Shown: positions 51,656 through 60,603 of the stretch, in pieces
Layout: the number at the start of each line of letters is the position of its first letter
Numbering within the stretch: the stretch's first letter is position 1
Assembly (NCBI RefSeq): GCF_030148435.1
Contig: NZ_JASBTN010000026.1
Location: 37,313 to 101,312 of the forward strand
Direction: 5' to 3'
Length of the DNA stretch: 64,000 nucleotides
Source: Aliiroseovarius sp.
GTDB lineage: Bacteria > Pseudomonadota > Alphaproteobacteria > Rhodobacterales > Rhodobacteraceae
Position numbers and translations under genes: made by a program
Notes under the pieces: generated by a model
What the model saw: the letters and a program-made list of their open reading frames with translations, nothing else
What the model was told of the DNA's origin: nothing
The model's database searches: none

Positions 51656-52879
51656 CTAGTGGTATTTCGTATCTGTGGCCGCGACTTGGTCCGATCTGTC
51701 CAAGTCGGCAACGAGTTGCTGCGCCAATGCGCGAATGGCGCGCGTCATGGGCGCCCGCGCGGCGATGCTGGACAGGGGGACACCGCGATCCACCGCCTCG
51801 CGGGCGGGTTTCGGATCATGTGGAATCCAGCTGTCGAACGTGCGCTCCAGTACCTTCGAGGCCTCGGTATGGTGCCGGCCCCGGATCATGGGTTTTTTCT
51901 CGTGGTTGATGACCACGTTTATGGAAAGGCCGAGGTTGTCCTCGGTAAAACTGTCGATCAGGCGGCGCGCCTGGTGGATCGAAGGCACGGCCGTATCTGT
52001 CACCAGCAACATGCGGTCGCTTTGTTTCAGCACCGGCGCCAGCCATTCGACAAGAGCTCGCGGCAGATCGACCACCACGTAGTCGAAGCGGCGGCGCAGG
52101 GCGCCCATGAGCCTGTCCACCTGATCCCTGGTCAACGCGTCCAGCGGCATCGGACGCGCGGGCGCGGTCAAAACGAAAAGGCCCGGCGTTTTCTCGACCA
52201 GGGCCGCATCCAGCCACGTGCCGTCAATCTTGCCGCCGTTCGAAGCAAGCTGGAACAGCGCCTCATTCGGCTCCAGGTCCAGAAAACTGCCCACGCCGCC
52301 GAACTGCAGATCCAGATCGACCAGCACCACGCGATTGCCCGGTGCCTTACGGCGCCGCGAAGGGCGCGCGATCTGGTCTGCCAGGTTCGCAGCCAGCGTG
52401 GTGGCACCAATGCCGCCGCGCGCCTGGGCGACCGAAATCAGCTTGCCAAGGCTCTGCGCCGTTTCACTCACCTCTATCGAGGTGGCGCGCGCGGACTTGG
52501 CCCAGTGGGTCAGCCGTGTTTCCAGTTCGTCGCGTGTCAGCGTGTCGGGCAGGACGTCGTCCACCCCTGCGCGGGTCAGTTCGCCGGCCTCGGCCAGCGA
52601 GGTGTCGGCGGGCGTGATCGCCAGGATCACCGCCGCGGGATCAGCCTGGGCGCGCAGGGCTCGAATGGCGGCCAGGTCACGCTCCCTTGCGTGATCGGTC
52701 CGGAACACGACGAGGTCATGCGCGCCGGCCAGCTTGACGGCTTGGCCATTCATCTCGGTCAGAGTGGCTTTGTGTTCTTCCAGCGAGACCGACGGCAACT
52801 CGCGCAGGGTCTCACCCAGCCGGTCCGCCTGTTCCCCGGGCGTCGCGATCAGGACAACGGATTTGAAATCTTCTGCCAT
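51656..52879 (-). CDS. cpaE: Pilus localisation ATPase-like protein CpaE/TadZ
   Basis: 407-aa MinD/ParA-like protein with an N-terminal receiver-like domain (about 5-130) and a C-terminal ATPase domain. The Walker A position reads ARGGIGATTLAANLA: the usual signature lysines are missing, as seen in many TadZ proteins. DLDLQFGG and VVVDLPR follow. It marks the pole or site for pilus assembly. It is read before cpaF and after cpaB. Confidence 0.9.
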   Translation of the reverse strand: MAEDFKSVVLIATPGEQADRLGETLRELPSVSLEEHKATLTEMNGQAVKLAGAHDLVVFRTDHARERDLAAIRALRAQADPAAVILAITPADTSLAEAGELTRAGVDDVLPDTLTRDELETRLTHWAKSARATSIEVSETAQSLGKLISVAQARGGIGATTLAANLADQIARPSRRRKAPGNRVVLVDLDLQFGGVGSFLDLEPNEALFQLASNGGKIDGTWLDAALVEKTPGLFVLTAPARPMPLDALTRDQVDRLMGALRRRFDYVVVDLPRALVEWLAPVLKQSDRMLLVTDTAVPSIHQARRLIDSFTEDNLGLSINVVINHEKKPMIRGRHHTEASKVLERTFDSWIPHDPKPAREAVDRGVPLSSIAARAPMTRAIRALAQQLVADLDRSDQVAATDTKYH

Positions 52880-52940
52880 GTCTTCCCCTCCCGGTTCCCG
52901 CCAGTCCTCGGCAGGGAAACCACACGCTCCACGTTCCAGA

Positions 52941-53753
52941 TTACCGCAGTTCCTCGACCTCTTCGGCAGTGCCGCGACGCACCAGGATCGTGCGGATCAC
53001 TTTCGCCTCTTCCTCTTCGGGAACCGGCGAAATATCCCGCATCAGGTCGCTCAGGCGTACCGATTCCAGCGGCTCATCCACTGCGCCATCCAGGGTACGC
53101 AGGGTCAGGCTCAAGGTGCCCGCTTTCTGGGCAAGCGCCAGGCGCTGACCCTGATCCGGCGTGACTTCGACGGTCACGGTCCGTGCCACTTCGGGGGCGT
53201 CAGTCTGTTCGTTGGAGTCCTGGTCGACACCAACAACGCGGATGTTCTGCAGGATCGTGACCGCACGCATGTTCTCGTTGCGGCCCTGGGTCAGCAGCAC
53301 GTCGACGAAATCGCCCGGCGTGACGAAACCGCCCACACCGCTTTCTGCATTGACCTTGATCGCCATGGCCCGGTTGTTCGGCCCCAGCGTCTGCACGATC
53401 GTCACCTTTTCTCCGAAGTCCGAAACTTTCGAGACCAGGATCAGTTCGCCCTGTGCTATCGGGCGTCGGGCGCGTCGCGCGTCCTGGTCGCCCTTGGGCA
53501 ACAGATCACCCGCGTCGCTGAAGGTGCCGATTGGCACCGCGTTGCTGGGCCAGGCAATGGTGGTCAGCATGTTGGCCTCGATCACTTGACCAAAGCCGAT
53601 ATCCTGCCCGGCGACATAGACCTCAACCAGGCTGACCTCGGCCTCAGCGGCGGGCTGGGCGACACGGCTTTCCAGCACGTCCCGGGCAAACCAGGTCGAG
53701 CCTCCGGCAACGGCCAGGCCGACAATTGCCGTCATAATCGCACCGATACGCAT
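52941..53753 (-). CDS. cpaB: Flp pilus assembly protein CpaB/RcpC
   Basis: 270 aa, with one N-terminal membrane segment (about 5-20, AIMTAIVGLAVAGGSTWF) and a SAF domain at about 45-110 (VEVYVAGQDIGFGQVIEANM), then an RcpC domain with TPGDFVDVLLTQG. It is periplasmic and normally works with the secretin CpaC. Here the next gene is cpaE, 61 bp away; no secretin is present. Confidence 0.92.
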   Translation of the reverse strand: MRIGAIMTAIVGLAVAGGSTWFARDVLESRVAQPAAEAEVSLVEVYVAGQDIGFGQVIEANMLTTIAWPSNAVPIGTFSDAGDLLPKGDQDARRARRPIAQGELILVSKVSDFGEKVTIVQTLGPNNRAMAIKVNAESGVGGFVTPGDFVDVLLTQGRNENMRAVTILQNIRVVGVDQDSNEQTDAPEVARTVTVEVTPDQGQRLALAQKAGTLSLTLRTLDGAVDEPLESVRLSDLMRDISPVPEEEEAKVIRTILVRRGTAEEVEELR

Positions 53754-53786
53754 GGTATGTTCCTTTCGTGCTGTTGGGGCACCAGG

Positions 53787-53963
53787 TCAGTTGGGCATCT
53801 CCGCCCCGGCCACTCCGAGCGCCGCCGCAATCTCCCCACCCAACGCGGTCAGGGTGGCAGTGCCGACAAGCAGCGCCAGCGCCAGGGCAATCCCGTATTC
53901 AACGAGGGTCACACCACGGTCATCTTTCAGACAGTCGCGCAGGCGGGTCAGGATCGCAGTCAT
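53787..53963 (-). CDS. flp: Flp family type IVb pilin 1
   Basis: 58-aa Flp prepilin. Cleavage is expected after Gly17 in DDRGVTLVEYGIALAL, where the +5 Glu and the GVTLVEYG box are typical of Flp pilins. A hydrophobic helix follows to about residue 45. ATG at 53963. It sits between a hairpin and cpaB. Confidence 0.9.
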   Translation of the reverse strand: MTAILTRLRDCLKDDRGVTLVEYGIALALALLVGTATLTALGGEIAAALGVAGAEMPN

Positions 53964-54053
53964 CTCGGGGCCTCTGAGTTCTCTGTAGTGTTCGTAAAAG
54001 TCGAAGGGTGGTGGGCTTGGGATGCAAATCCCACCGCCCATTCTTCTGCACAC

Positions 54054-54095
54054 TGGTGCCGCCTCCTCAGGGACAATAAAAAAGGGGCGGCACCA
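54054..54095 (-). other. Long inverted repeat between the two pilin genes
   Basis: A perfect 10-bp stem TGGTGCCGCC/GGCGGCACCA (54054-54063 with 54086-54095) with a 22-nt loop that contains TTTTTT on the coding strand. It begins 8 bp after the flp2 stop. It may stabilise flp2 mRNA or partly terminate transcription before flp1. Confidence 0.6.
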
Positions 54096-54103
54096 AGGTG
54101 TGA

Positions 54104-54283
54104 TCAGCCGGGCATTGCCGTGCCAGCCGCACCCATCGCATCACTGATTTCACCAGCAAGTGTGGACAGGGCAAGAGTGCCAAGGCCAACGGCAAGCGCA
54201 ATGGCAATACCGTATTCGACCAGGGTGACGCCTTCATCATCATGACGCAGGCGGATCAGGGTTTTCAGAATCATGTCACGCAT
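54104..54283 (-). CDS. flp: Flp family type IVb pilin 2
   Basis: 59-aa Flp prepilin, read directly from the sequence. It starts MRDMILKTLIRLRHDDEG and continues VTLVEYGIAIALAVGLGTLA. Predicted cleavage after Gly18 leaves Glu at +5. SD GAGGGAG precedes the ATG at 54283. It shares the DD(E/R)GVTLVEYGIA core with Flp1 but differs elsewhere (acidic-neutral C-terminus ending TAMPG). It is the first gene of the Tad operon and so probably the most highly expressed pilin. Confidence 0.9.
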   Translation of the reverse strand: MRDMILKTLIRLRHDDEGVTLVEYGIAIALAVGLGTLALSTLAGEISDAMGAAGTAMPG

Positions 54284-54756
54284 TTTCGAGACTCCCTCTT
54301 TGCAAGAAAGTGCCGGTCACTCGCGCGCTTGTTCGGGACAACCCCGGCCGAGCACCGATCACTGACCCCATGCTAGGAGGGCCTGTTCGCGCGGACATCG
54401 CCAGAACCGGGCAACCCTTCGCGTGTGGGTTGCAATATTTCCGACAAAACCCGATTTCGCGTAACGCGGTTCTCATCTCACCGGGAATCGGCGCGGCTCG
54501 CCGGGATGGACCCGAAGCGGGACCGCGCGCCCCGGGGCTACCACGAAGCGGTGTCCCCGGCAGCTGCGGCAAATGTTGGCGGCCGGTTGGCCGGAACAGC
54601 CGGGGTGGAGGTCTGTGCCTCTGCCTCGGCCGACATGCCGAAAGAAAGGCCCCACGATCGAGAAAACGACCTGACGAAACAGCGCAGCCATAAACAGCAA
54701 ACGGGGCGCCGTGGCGACACCCTGCCCTCGTGGGTTGTGAATGCCGGTCGGCGTGC
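54284..54756. other. Gene-free stretch upstream of the pilin operon
   Basis: 473 bp between the demethylase stop and flp2. It must hold the pilin promoter. Short frames on both strands lack SD sites and homologue-like features, and I call none of them. Confidence 0.4.
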
Positions 54757-57225
54757 TCAGAGCCGCATATTCGCGCCATTCGGGTCGTAGATCGGCGCGC
54801 CCAGCACCTCGGCGTCGTGGAATTCGCCCAGGATTTCCACTTGCAGCCTGGTCCCCGGCGCGGCGTGCTCTGCACCGACATAGCCCATGGCCATCGACTT
54901 GCCGACCCGGTGGCCATAGCCGCCGGAGCTGACATAGCCGACCGCTTCGCCGTCCCTCAGGATCGCCTCATCATTGGACACGTCGATCCCGTCCACGTCG
55001 ATCACCATTGTCACCAGTTTGGTCTTTGAACCGGCCTCGCGGGCGGCCAGGGTGGCCTCCTTGCCGACGAAGCCCTTGTTCCAGTTGATGAAGACATCCA
55101 TACCGCTTTCCACGGCATCGAAGTCGGGACGGAATTCCAGGGTCCAGACGCCCCAGCCCTTCTCCAGCCGCATCGACATCAGCGCCCGTGCGCCATACCA
55201 GCGGTAGCCCAGATCGGCGCCAGCGTCTTCGATCGCCTCGGCCAGGCGCAGCAGGTATTGCGGTTTGCAGTAGATCTCGTACCCCAGTTCACCGCTGAAG
55301 GAAATCCGGTTCAGGATCACCGGCACGCCACCGACGAAGGTCTGGCGCAGGTCGCGAAACCTGAGCGCCTCGGCCGAGACATCCTCGCGGGTTAGCCGTG
55401 CCAGCAACACGCGCGACTTCGGCCCGGACAGGGCGATTCCGTGCCAGTCATCGGAGACATTGGCATAGGCCACGTCGGCGGGCAGGTCACGCTCGAACCA
55501 GCGGCGATGGGCCTCCTGCATGGCACCGGAGCCAAACAGCATGAAATGCTCCTCGCCCAGGCAGGCCACGGTCAGGTCTCCGTAGAGCTTGCCTTTCGGC
55601 GTCAGCATCGGCGTCAGCGTCAATCGGCCCGGTTTCGGCACGTAGCCCGCCAGGATGCGGTCCAGATGTGCCCGCGCGCCGGGACCCCTGAACTCGTGCT
55701 TGGCGAAGTTCGCGATCTCGATCCCGCCGACGGCTTCCTGCACCGCCTGCACTTCGCGCGCCACGTAGTCATGCGAGCGGTTGCGTTCGAAGGTGGGGAC
55801 TTCATGGGCATCCTGCGGCCCGTCGGCGAACCACAGGGCGTTTTCTAGCCCAAATCCCTGCCCCATGCGCGCGCCCCTGGCGACCAGGCGGTCGTAAATG
55901 GCCGTGGTCTTCTGCATGCGGCCCTTGGGCAGGGTCTCGTTCGGGAAGGTCATGACAAAGCGGCGTTCGTAGTTTTCCGACGACTTCACAGTGCCCCAAT
56001 CGGGGGTTGCGAATTCGCCGAAGCGCGCGACATCCATGGCCCAGACGTCGATCGAGGGCTCGCCGTCGATCATCCATTCGGCCATGGTCAGGCCCACGCC
56101 GCCGCCCTGGCAGAAGCCCGCCATGACGCCCACCGCGACCCAGTAATTCTTCATCCCCGGCACCGGGCCGATCATCGGGTTGCCGTCCGGGCCGAAGGTA
56201 AAGGGCCCGTTGATCATATCCTTGATCCCCGCGTTGCCGATTGCGGGAATGCGTTCGAACGACATTTCCAGACGGTCGGCGATACGGTCCAGGTCCGGTT
56301 GCAGCAGCTCGTGCCCGAAGTCCCAGGGCGTGCCGTCCACCTTCCAGGGGGTCGATTTCGGCTCGTAGGTGCCCAGAAGCATCCCCTGGCGTTCCTGGCG
56401 GAAATAGATGTTTGCCTCGTAGTCGATGCCTGCGGGCAGGCGACCGGCCTCGCCCATGCTCTCCATGCGTTCGGCGATCATCGGTATCTTTTCGGTGATC
56501 AGGTAGTGGTGCTCCATCGGCTGGACCGGCAGGTGGATACCGGACATGTGCCCGACCTCGCGCGCCCAGAGCCCACCGCAGTTCACCACCTGTTCGGCAT
56601 TGATGATCCCCTTGGGCGTGGTCAGATCCCAGCTGCCGTCGGGGCGCTGTTTCATGTCGGTCACGCCGCAATGGGTGAAATACTGCGCGCCGTGCACACG
56701 GGCGGCCTTGGCGAAGGCATAGGTCGCGCCCGACGGGTCCAGATCGCCATCCTGTTCGTCCCACAGGGCCGCGTAATAATGTTTCGGGTCGATCAGCGGG
56801 TGGCGTTCGGCCAGTTCCGCGGGCGAGATGAACTCCTGATGCAGCCCCATGTAACGGGCCTTGGACCGTTCGCGTTTCAGATAGTCATACCACTCCTTGG
56901 TCGAGGCCGCATAGAAGCCACCGGTGATGTGCAAGCCAACCGAATGGCCCGACAGCTCCTCGATTTCCTTGTAGAGATCGATGGTATAGCTCTGGAGCCG
57001 CGAGATATTCGGGTCCGAACTGATGGTGTGGATCTGGCCGGCCGCGTGCCAGGAGCTGCCCGAGGTCAGCTCGTCGCGTTCCAGCAGAACCACGTCTTTC
57101 CAGCCGAATTTGGCCAGGTGGAACAGGATCGAACAGCCGACCACACCGCCGCCGATCACGACAACCTTGGCGTGGGAGGGAAGCGGTTTGCCGGTGGCGG
57201 TTTCGTCTTTCTGGATATCGGGCAT
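54757..57225 (-). CDS. Dimethylglycine/sarcosine dehydrogenase-like flavoprotein with GcvT domains
   Basis: 822 aa. Order: DAO FAD domain (about 20-390) starting VVVIGGGVVGCSILFHLAKFG in pieces, FAO_M linker (about 395-450), GCV_T folate domain (about 455-720) and GCV_T_C (about 730-815). His60 in SGSSWHAAGQ matches the His that carries covalent FAD in this family. It would oxidise an N-methylated amino acid and pass the methyl to tetrahydrofolate. Last gene of a three-gene operon with an enolase-superfamily protein and an MDR oxidoreductase. The substrate could be dimethylglycine, sarcosine or another N-methyl compound. Confidence 0.88.
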   Translation of the reverse strand: MPDIQKDETATGKPLPSHAKVVVIGGGVVGCSILFHLAKFGWKDVVLLERDELTSGSSWHAAGQIHTISSDPNISRLQSYTIDLYKEIEELSGHSVGLHITGGFYAASTKEWYDYLKRERSKARYMGLHQEFISPAELAERHPLIDPKHYYAALWDEQDGDLDPSGATYAFAKAARVHGAQYFTHCGVTDMKQRPDGSWDLTTPKGIINAEQVVNCGGLWAREVGHMSGIHLPVQPMEHHYLITEKIPMIAERMESMGEAGRLPAGIDYEANIYFRQERQGMLLGTYEPKSTPWKVDGTPWDFGHELLQPDLDRIADRLEMSFERIPAIGNAGIKDMINGPFTFGPDGNPMIGPVPGMKNYWVAVGVMAGFCQGGGVGLTMAEWMIDGEPSIDVWAMDVARFGEFATPDWGTVKSSENYERRFVMTFPNETLPKGRMQKTTAIYDRLVARGARMGQGFGLENALWFADGPQDAHEVPTFERNRSHDYVAREVQAVQEAVGGIEIANFAKHEFRGPGARAHLDRILAGYVPKPGRLTLTPMLTPKGKLYGDLTVACLGEEHFMLFGSGAMQEAHRRWFERDLPADVAYANVSDDWHGIALSGPKSRVLLARLTREDVSAEALRFRDLRQTFVGGVPVILNRISFSGELGYEIYCKPQYLLRLAEAIEDAGADLGYRWYGARALMSMRLEKGWGVWTLEFRPDFDAVESGMDVFINWNKGFVGKEATLAAREAGSKTKLVTMVIDVDGIDVSNDEAILRDGEAVGYVSSGGYGHRVGKSMAMGYVGAEHAAPGTRLQVEILGEFHDAEVLGAPIYDPNGANMRL

Positions 57226-57236
57226 GGTGTGACCTT

Positions 57237-58316
57237 TCAGGGCAGGAGGACAAGTTTGCCGACGAACGCCTTGCGCGCAAAGACCTCTTGCGCGGCGTGG
57301 ATGTCGGAAAGGGGGAAGGTGCGGGCGACCAGCGGGCGGATCTCGCCCGCCTCGATGTAGCGGATCAGGTTGGGCATGGTTTTCGCGTCCTGCGCCGTCG
57401 CCCCGACGAAGCTCAGGTCCTTCAGATACAGGTCACGCACGTCCAGCCCCACCAGCGGGCCGCCGATCGCACCGGAGGTCGCATAGCGGCCACCGCGTTT
57501 CAGGCAGGCGATGAGCGATGCAAACCCCGCGCCGGCCACCAGATCGACCACCAGGGTGATGCTCTGTTCGCCCAGCACCCGGGCGGGGTCATCGTGGCGG
57601 TCCAGCAGGCGGTCGGCGCCCAGCACCTGCATCTGTTCATGCTTTCCCGCCGAGGCCATGGCGATCACCGTGGCGCCGCGCCGTTTGCACAGCTGAACGG
57701 CGGCCGAGCCGACCCCGCCCGAGGCACCGGTGATCAACACCACGTCACCCGCGCCGCAGCCCGCGCGGTCGATCAGGTTCTCGGCGGTGGAATAGGCACA
57801 GGGGAACGAGGCGAGCTCGACATCGCTTAGATCACTGTCAACCTTGTGGGCATGTGCGCTGCGCGCCGTGGCAAACTGGGCAAAGCCGCCGTCGCACTCC
57901 GAGCCCCAGGTGATGAAATCCCAATCGTCCGCCGCGTCGGCGGCCGGTTGCAGGCTGGCGACCATGACGCGCTCGCCGATCCGCCCTGCGTCCACCCCGT
58001 CCCCGACAGCGACGATGCGCCCGCAGGCATCCGCCCCCTGGATGCGAGGAAAGATCAGCGGACGCCCGGTCCAGCTGGCGTCCTCGGCATCGGCATCGAG
58101 GGCAGAGGCGGCAGCCTCGGTGTCGCCCTCGACCGCTTTTGAATACCAGCCGATGCGCGTGTTGATATCGGTGTTATTGATGCCCGCCGCGCCGATTTCA
58201 ATCAGGACCTCGCCGGGGCCGGGCCGGGGTACGGGAACGTCGGTGCGGAACTCCAGTGCCTCGGGGCCACCATGGCCGGTCAGGTGAACGGCGTGCATCA
58301 TGTCGGGAAGGGTCAT
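57237..58316 (-). CDS. MDR-family alcohol dehydrogenase/quinone oxidoreductase
   Basis: 359-aa medium-chain dehydrogenase/reductase. N-terminal GroES-like domain with GEVLIEIGAAGINNTDIN and QGADACGRIVAVGDGVD, and a Rossmann domain with VVLITGASGGVGSAAVQLCKRRGA. The structural-zinc cysteine lobe is absent, which fits the quinone oxidoreductase branch. It lies 9 bp after the enolase-superfamily gene and 11 bp before the demethylase. Confidence 0.85.
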   Translation of the reverse strand: MTLPDMMHAVHLTGHGGPEALEFRTDVPVPRPGPGEVLIEIGAAGINNTDINTRIGWYSKAVEGDTEAAASALDADAEDASWTGRPLIFPRIQGADACGRIVAVGDGVDAGRIGERVMVASLQPAADAADDWDFITWGSECDGGFAQFATARSAHAHKVDSDLSDVELASFPCAYSTAENLIDRAGCGAGDVVLITGASGGVGSAAVQLCKRRGATVIAMASAGKHEQMQVLGADRLLDRHDDPARVLGEQSITLVVDLVAGAGFASLIACLKRGGRYATSGAIGGPLVGLDVRDLYLKDLSFVGATAQDAKTMPNLIRYIEAGEIRPLVARTFPLSDIHAAQEVFARKAFVGKLVLLP

Positions 58317-58325
58317 GGGAACTCC

Positions 58326-59501
58326 TCAGTTCAGGGGCAAACGGCGGAAACGGCCCGGCATTGCAGGGTCATGGAAATGGTCGAGCGGTCCGTTGTCGAT
58401 CAGGTGCTGGTGCCAGTACCGCAAGGCACCAGCATCCAGCGCCACTCCCAAGCCCGGCCCCTCGGGCACGGGGATGACGTTGTTCTTCTGGCGGAACGGC
58501 CCCCCTTCGATCACGTCGCCCACCTGCCAGCGGAACAGCGACTGGCTGGGCTCGGTAATCCAGGGCATCGCGGCGGACATGTGCAGGTAGCCCGCCGTGG
58601 CGATACCCGCGTCACCCGAATAGCACCAGAATCCGACCCCCATTGCCTCGCAGGCCCCGATGAACCGCATGGCGCGGGAAATCCCGCCCAGAACGGCAAA
58701 GTTGGTGACAATAAAGTCCGGCGCGCCCAGCGCCACCGCGCGGCGGATATCCGGCACATGGGTCGAGATCGGGATGGTGAAATGGCGCCTGAGCTCGGCC
58801 ATTTCCTCGAATGTCGCGACCGGGTCTTCGTAGTTGCGGATATTGTAGGGTTCGATTTCACGAAAGACGCGCATGGCGGTGGGCAGGGACCATTGCATAT
58901 TGCTGTCGAGGCGCAGCATGGCCTTTCGGCCAAGCGTTTCGCGCAGCGCCTTCACCGTATCGATTTCAAGCTCGGGATCGCCAAGGATCAGCTTGCCCTC
59001 GAACATGGTGGATCCATGCTCCTCCTGCATCCGCAGGCAATAGTCGGCCACTTCCTGTGGCGCCATCTCGCCGCCGGCGCGATAGCCGAAGTATTCGGTA
59101 AAGTGGATTTCCTTGCGCACCGCCCCGCCCAGCAGGCGGTAAAGCGGCTCCCCAGCCACCTTTCCGCGTAAGTCCCACAGCGCAATCTCGATCGCACCGA
59201 AGGCTTTCACCACCGAACTGTCATCGGTGTTCTGCACGATCTGCCAGGGCGGCACACAGAGGCTTTCACAACCCGCAATGTCCAGCGCATCCGCGCCCAC
59301 CAGCCGCTCGCCCATGGCGCGGATTGTCTCGACCACATCCACGGAGGGCGCTTCGCCCAGACCCACGAGGCCCTGATCGGTCTCGACCTCGATGATCGTT
59401 TTCGACGTGCCGGGGTAATGGCCGCCGGTCCACCACATGGGCTTTTCCAGCGGAATGTTGACGGGCGTGGCGCGAAGGCCGGTAATCCTGAGGCCGGGCA
59501 T
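58326..59501 (-). CDS. Enolase-superfamily (mandelate racemase/muconate lactonising) protein with altered active site
   Basis: 391 aa from the ATG at 59501 (GGAGGAG upstream). Capping domain about 1-130, TIM barrel from about 145. Metal ligands Asp199 (LRLDSNM) and Glu225 (NYEDP) are in place. At the third ligand position, where Glu or Asn is usual, the sequence reads ISTHVP (His248), and the KxK catalytic pair reads EGK (Lys170). The overall look is near glucarate-dehydratase-like members. First gene of the operon, divergent from LysR. Dehydratase, racemase or cycloisomerase function is open. Confidence 0.82.
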   Translation of the reverse strand: MPGLRITGLRATPVNIPLEKPMWWTGGHYPGTSKTIIEVETDQGLVGLGEAPSVDVVETIRAMGERLVGADALDIAGCESLCVPPWQIVQNTDDSSVVKAFGAIEIALWDLRGKVAGEPLYRLLGGAVRKEIHFTEYFGYRAGGEMAPQEVADYCLRMQEEHGSTMFEGKLILGDPELEIDTVKALRETLGRKAMLRLDSNMQWSLPTAMRVFREIEPYNIRNYEDPVATFEEMAELRRHFTIPISTHVPDIRRAVALGAPDFIVTNFAVLGGISRAMRFIGACEAMGVGFWCYSGDAGIATAGYLHMSAAMPWITEPSQSLFRWQVGDVIEGGPFRQKNNVIPVPEGPGLGVALDAGALRYWHQHLIDNGPLDHFHDPAMPGRFRRLPLN

Positions 59502-59614
59502 CCGGGGGCTCCTCCGTAGGAATATCTCGTTTCGGGTCGGTATCTGCACAGGCTACTGCGTGGTGCCGCGCTTGTGACGCTTGAAAAAATGAATGACTTG
59601 GGTAATCTGAAATT

Positions 59615-60529
59615 ATGCAAGAGCTTTGGAAACACTTCGGCTCCCCGCGCCATCTGGTCGTGTTCGAGGCGGCCGCGCGGCTGGCCTCCTTCACCGGGGC
59701 CGCGCGGGAGCTGAACGTGCAGCAACCCGCGGTCAGCGCCTCGATCCGGCAGCTTGAGGAAAGTCTTGGCGTGGCCCTGTTCACGCGCAGCCACCGCAAG
59801 GTCGCCCTAACCACGGCGGGCGAGCGATTGCTGGCCGATGTCACGCGCGCCTTCGAGCAGCTGTCGCATTCGGCAGCGGCAATCCGGCAGCTTTCCTTGC
59901 CAGATTACGTAACCCTGAATGCTTCGACGGCCTTCAACAACTACTGGATGATGCCGCGTCTGGCCGACCTGCAATCGCGTCACCCGCAGATCGACCTGCG
60001 ATTGCAATCCAGCGACCGCGAACCCGATATCGACGCCGAGAACATCAGCCTCGCGGTGCGGCGCGGCGATGGTCACTGGCCCGGGTGTGACAGCGCGCTG
60101 ATCGCCGAAGAGGTGATCTATCCGGTTGCCGCGCCCCGCGTCATGGAGGCCGCCGGACGGCTGGGCAGCCATCGCGACCTATTGACTCAACGAATGATTC
60201 ACCTCGAAGAACCCGTGCGCGAGCGACCCGGCTGGAACGACTGGTTCGCCCATTTCGGCATTCGAGACACACGGGTGGAAAGCGGGTTGCGCCTGAACGA
60301 TTACGCGCTGGTTCTGCAAGCGGCCATGGCGGGCGAAGGGTTCGCCTTCGGCTGGCAGCATGTGACCGATCCGCTGGTCGACCAGGGTCTGCTGGCCGCC
60401 CGGAGAGATTGGCAGTGGCGCACCGGCAAGGGGTTTTTCCTCGTCTGGTCGAAAGCCCGCCCGCCCTCGGGGGACGCAGTGCTGGTGCGGGATTGGATCT
60501 TGTCGCAGAGGGGGAAAGAGGACGGCTGA
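59615..60529 (+). CDS. LysR-family transcriptional regulator (GcvA-like)
   Basis: 304 aa. HTH: RHLVVFEAAARLASFTGAAR then LNVQQPAVSASIRQLEESLG. The effector domain (about 90-295) has the short SLAVRRGDGHWPG loop of the GcvA/ampR-like group. Divergent from the enolase-superfamily operon across a 113-bp gap, so it is the likely activator of it. The SD is weak. Confidence 0.9.
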   Translation: MQELWKHFGSPRHLVVFEAAARLASFTGAARELNVQQPAVSASIRQLEESLGVALFTRSHRKVALTTAGERLLADVTRAFEQLSHSAAAIRQLSLPDYVTLNASTAFNNYWMMPRLADLQSRHPQIDLRLQSSDREPDIDAENISLAVRRGDGHWPGCDSALIAEEVIYPVAAPRVMEAAGRLGSHRDLLTQRMIHLEEPVRERPGWNDWFAHFGIRDTRVESGLRLNDYALVLQAAMAGEGFAFGWQHVTDPLVDQGLLAARRDWQWRTGKGFFLVWSKARPPSGDAVLVRDWILSQRGKEDG

Positions 60530-60603
60530 GCGCCAGCCGGTTCGGTGCCTGCGACCGTCAGGGGGCAGGTTCACGACCGTTCGGGTGGTGACGCGCCCCC
60601 GTG

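Noticed and set aside
54425..54790. 121-codon plus-strand frame in the pilin upstream region
   Set aside because: It overlaps the demethylase end in antisense, is low in family-like features and has no SD.
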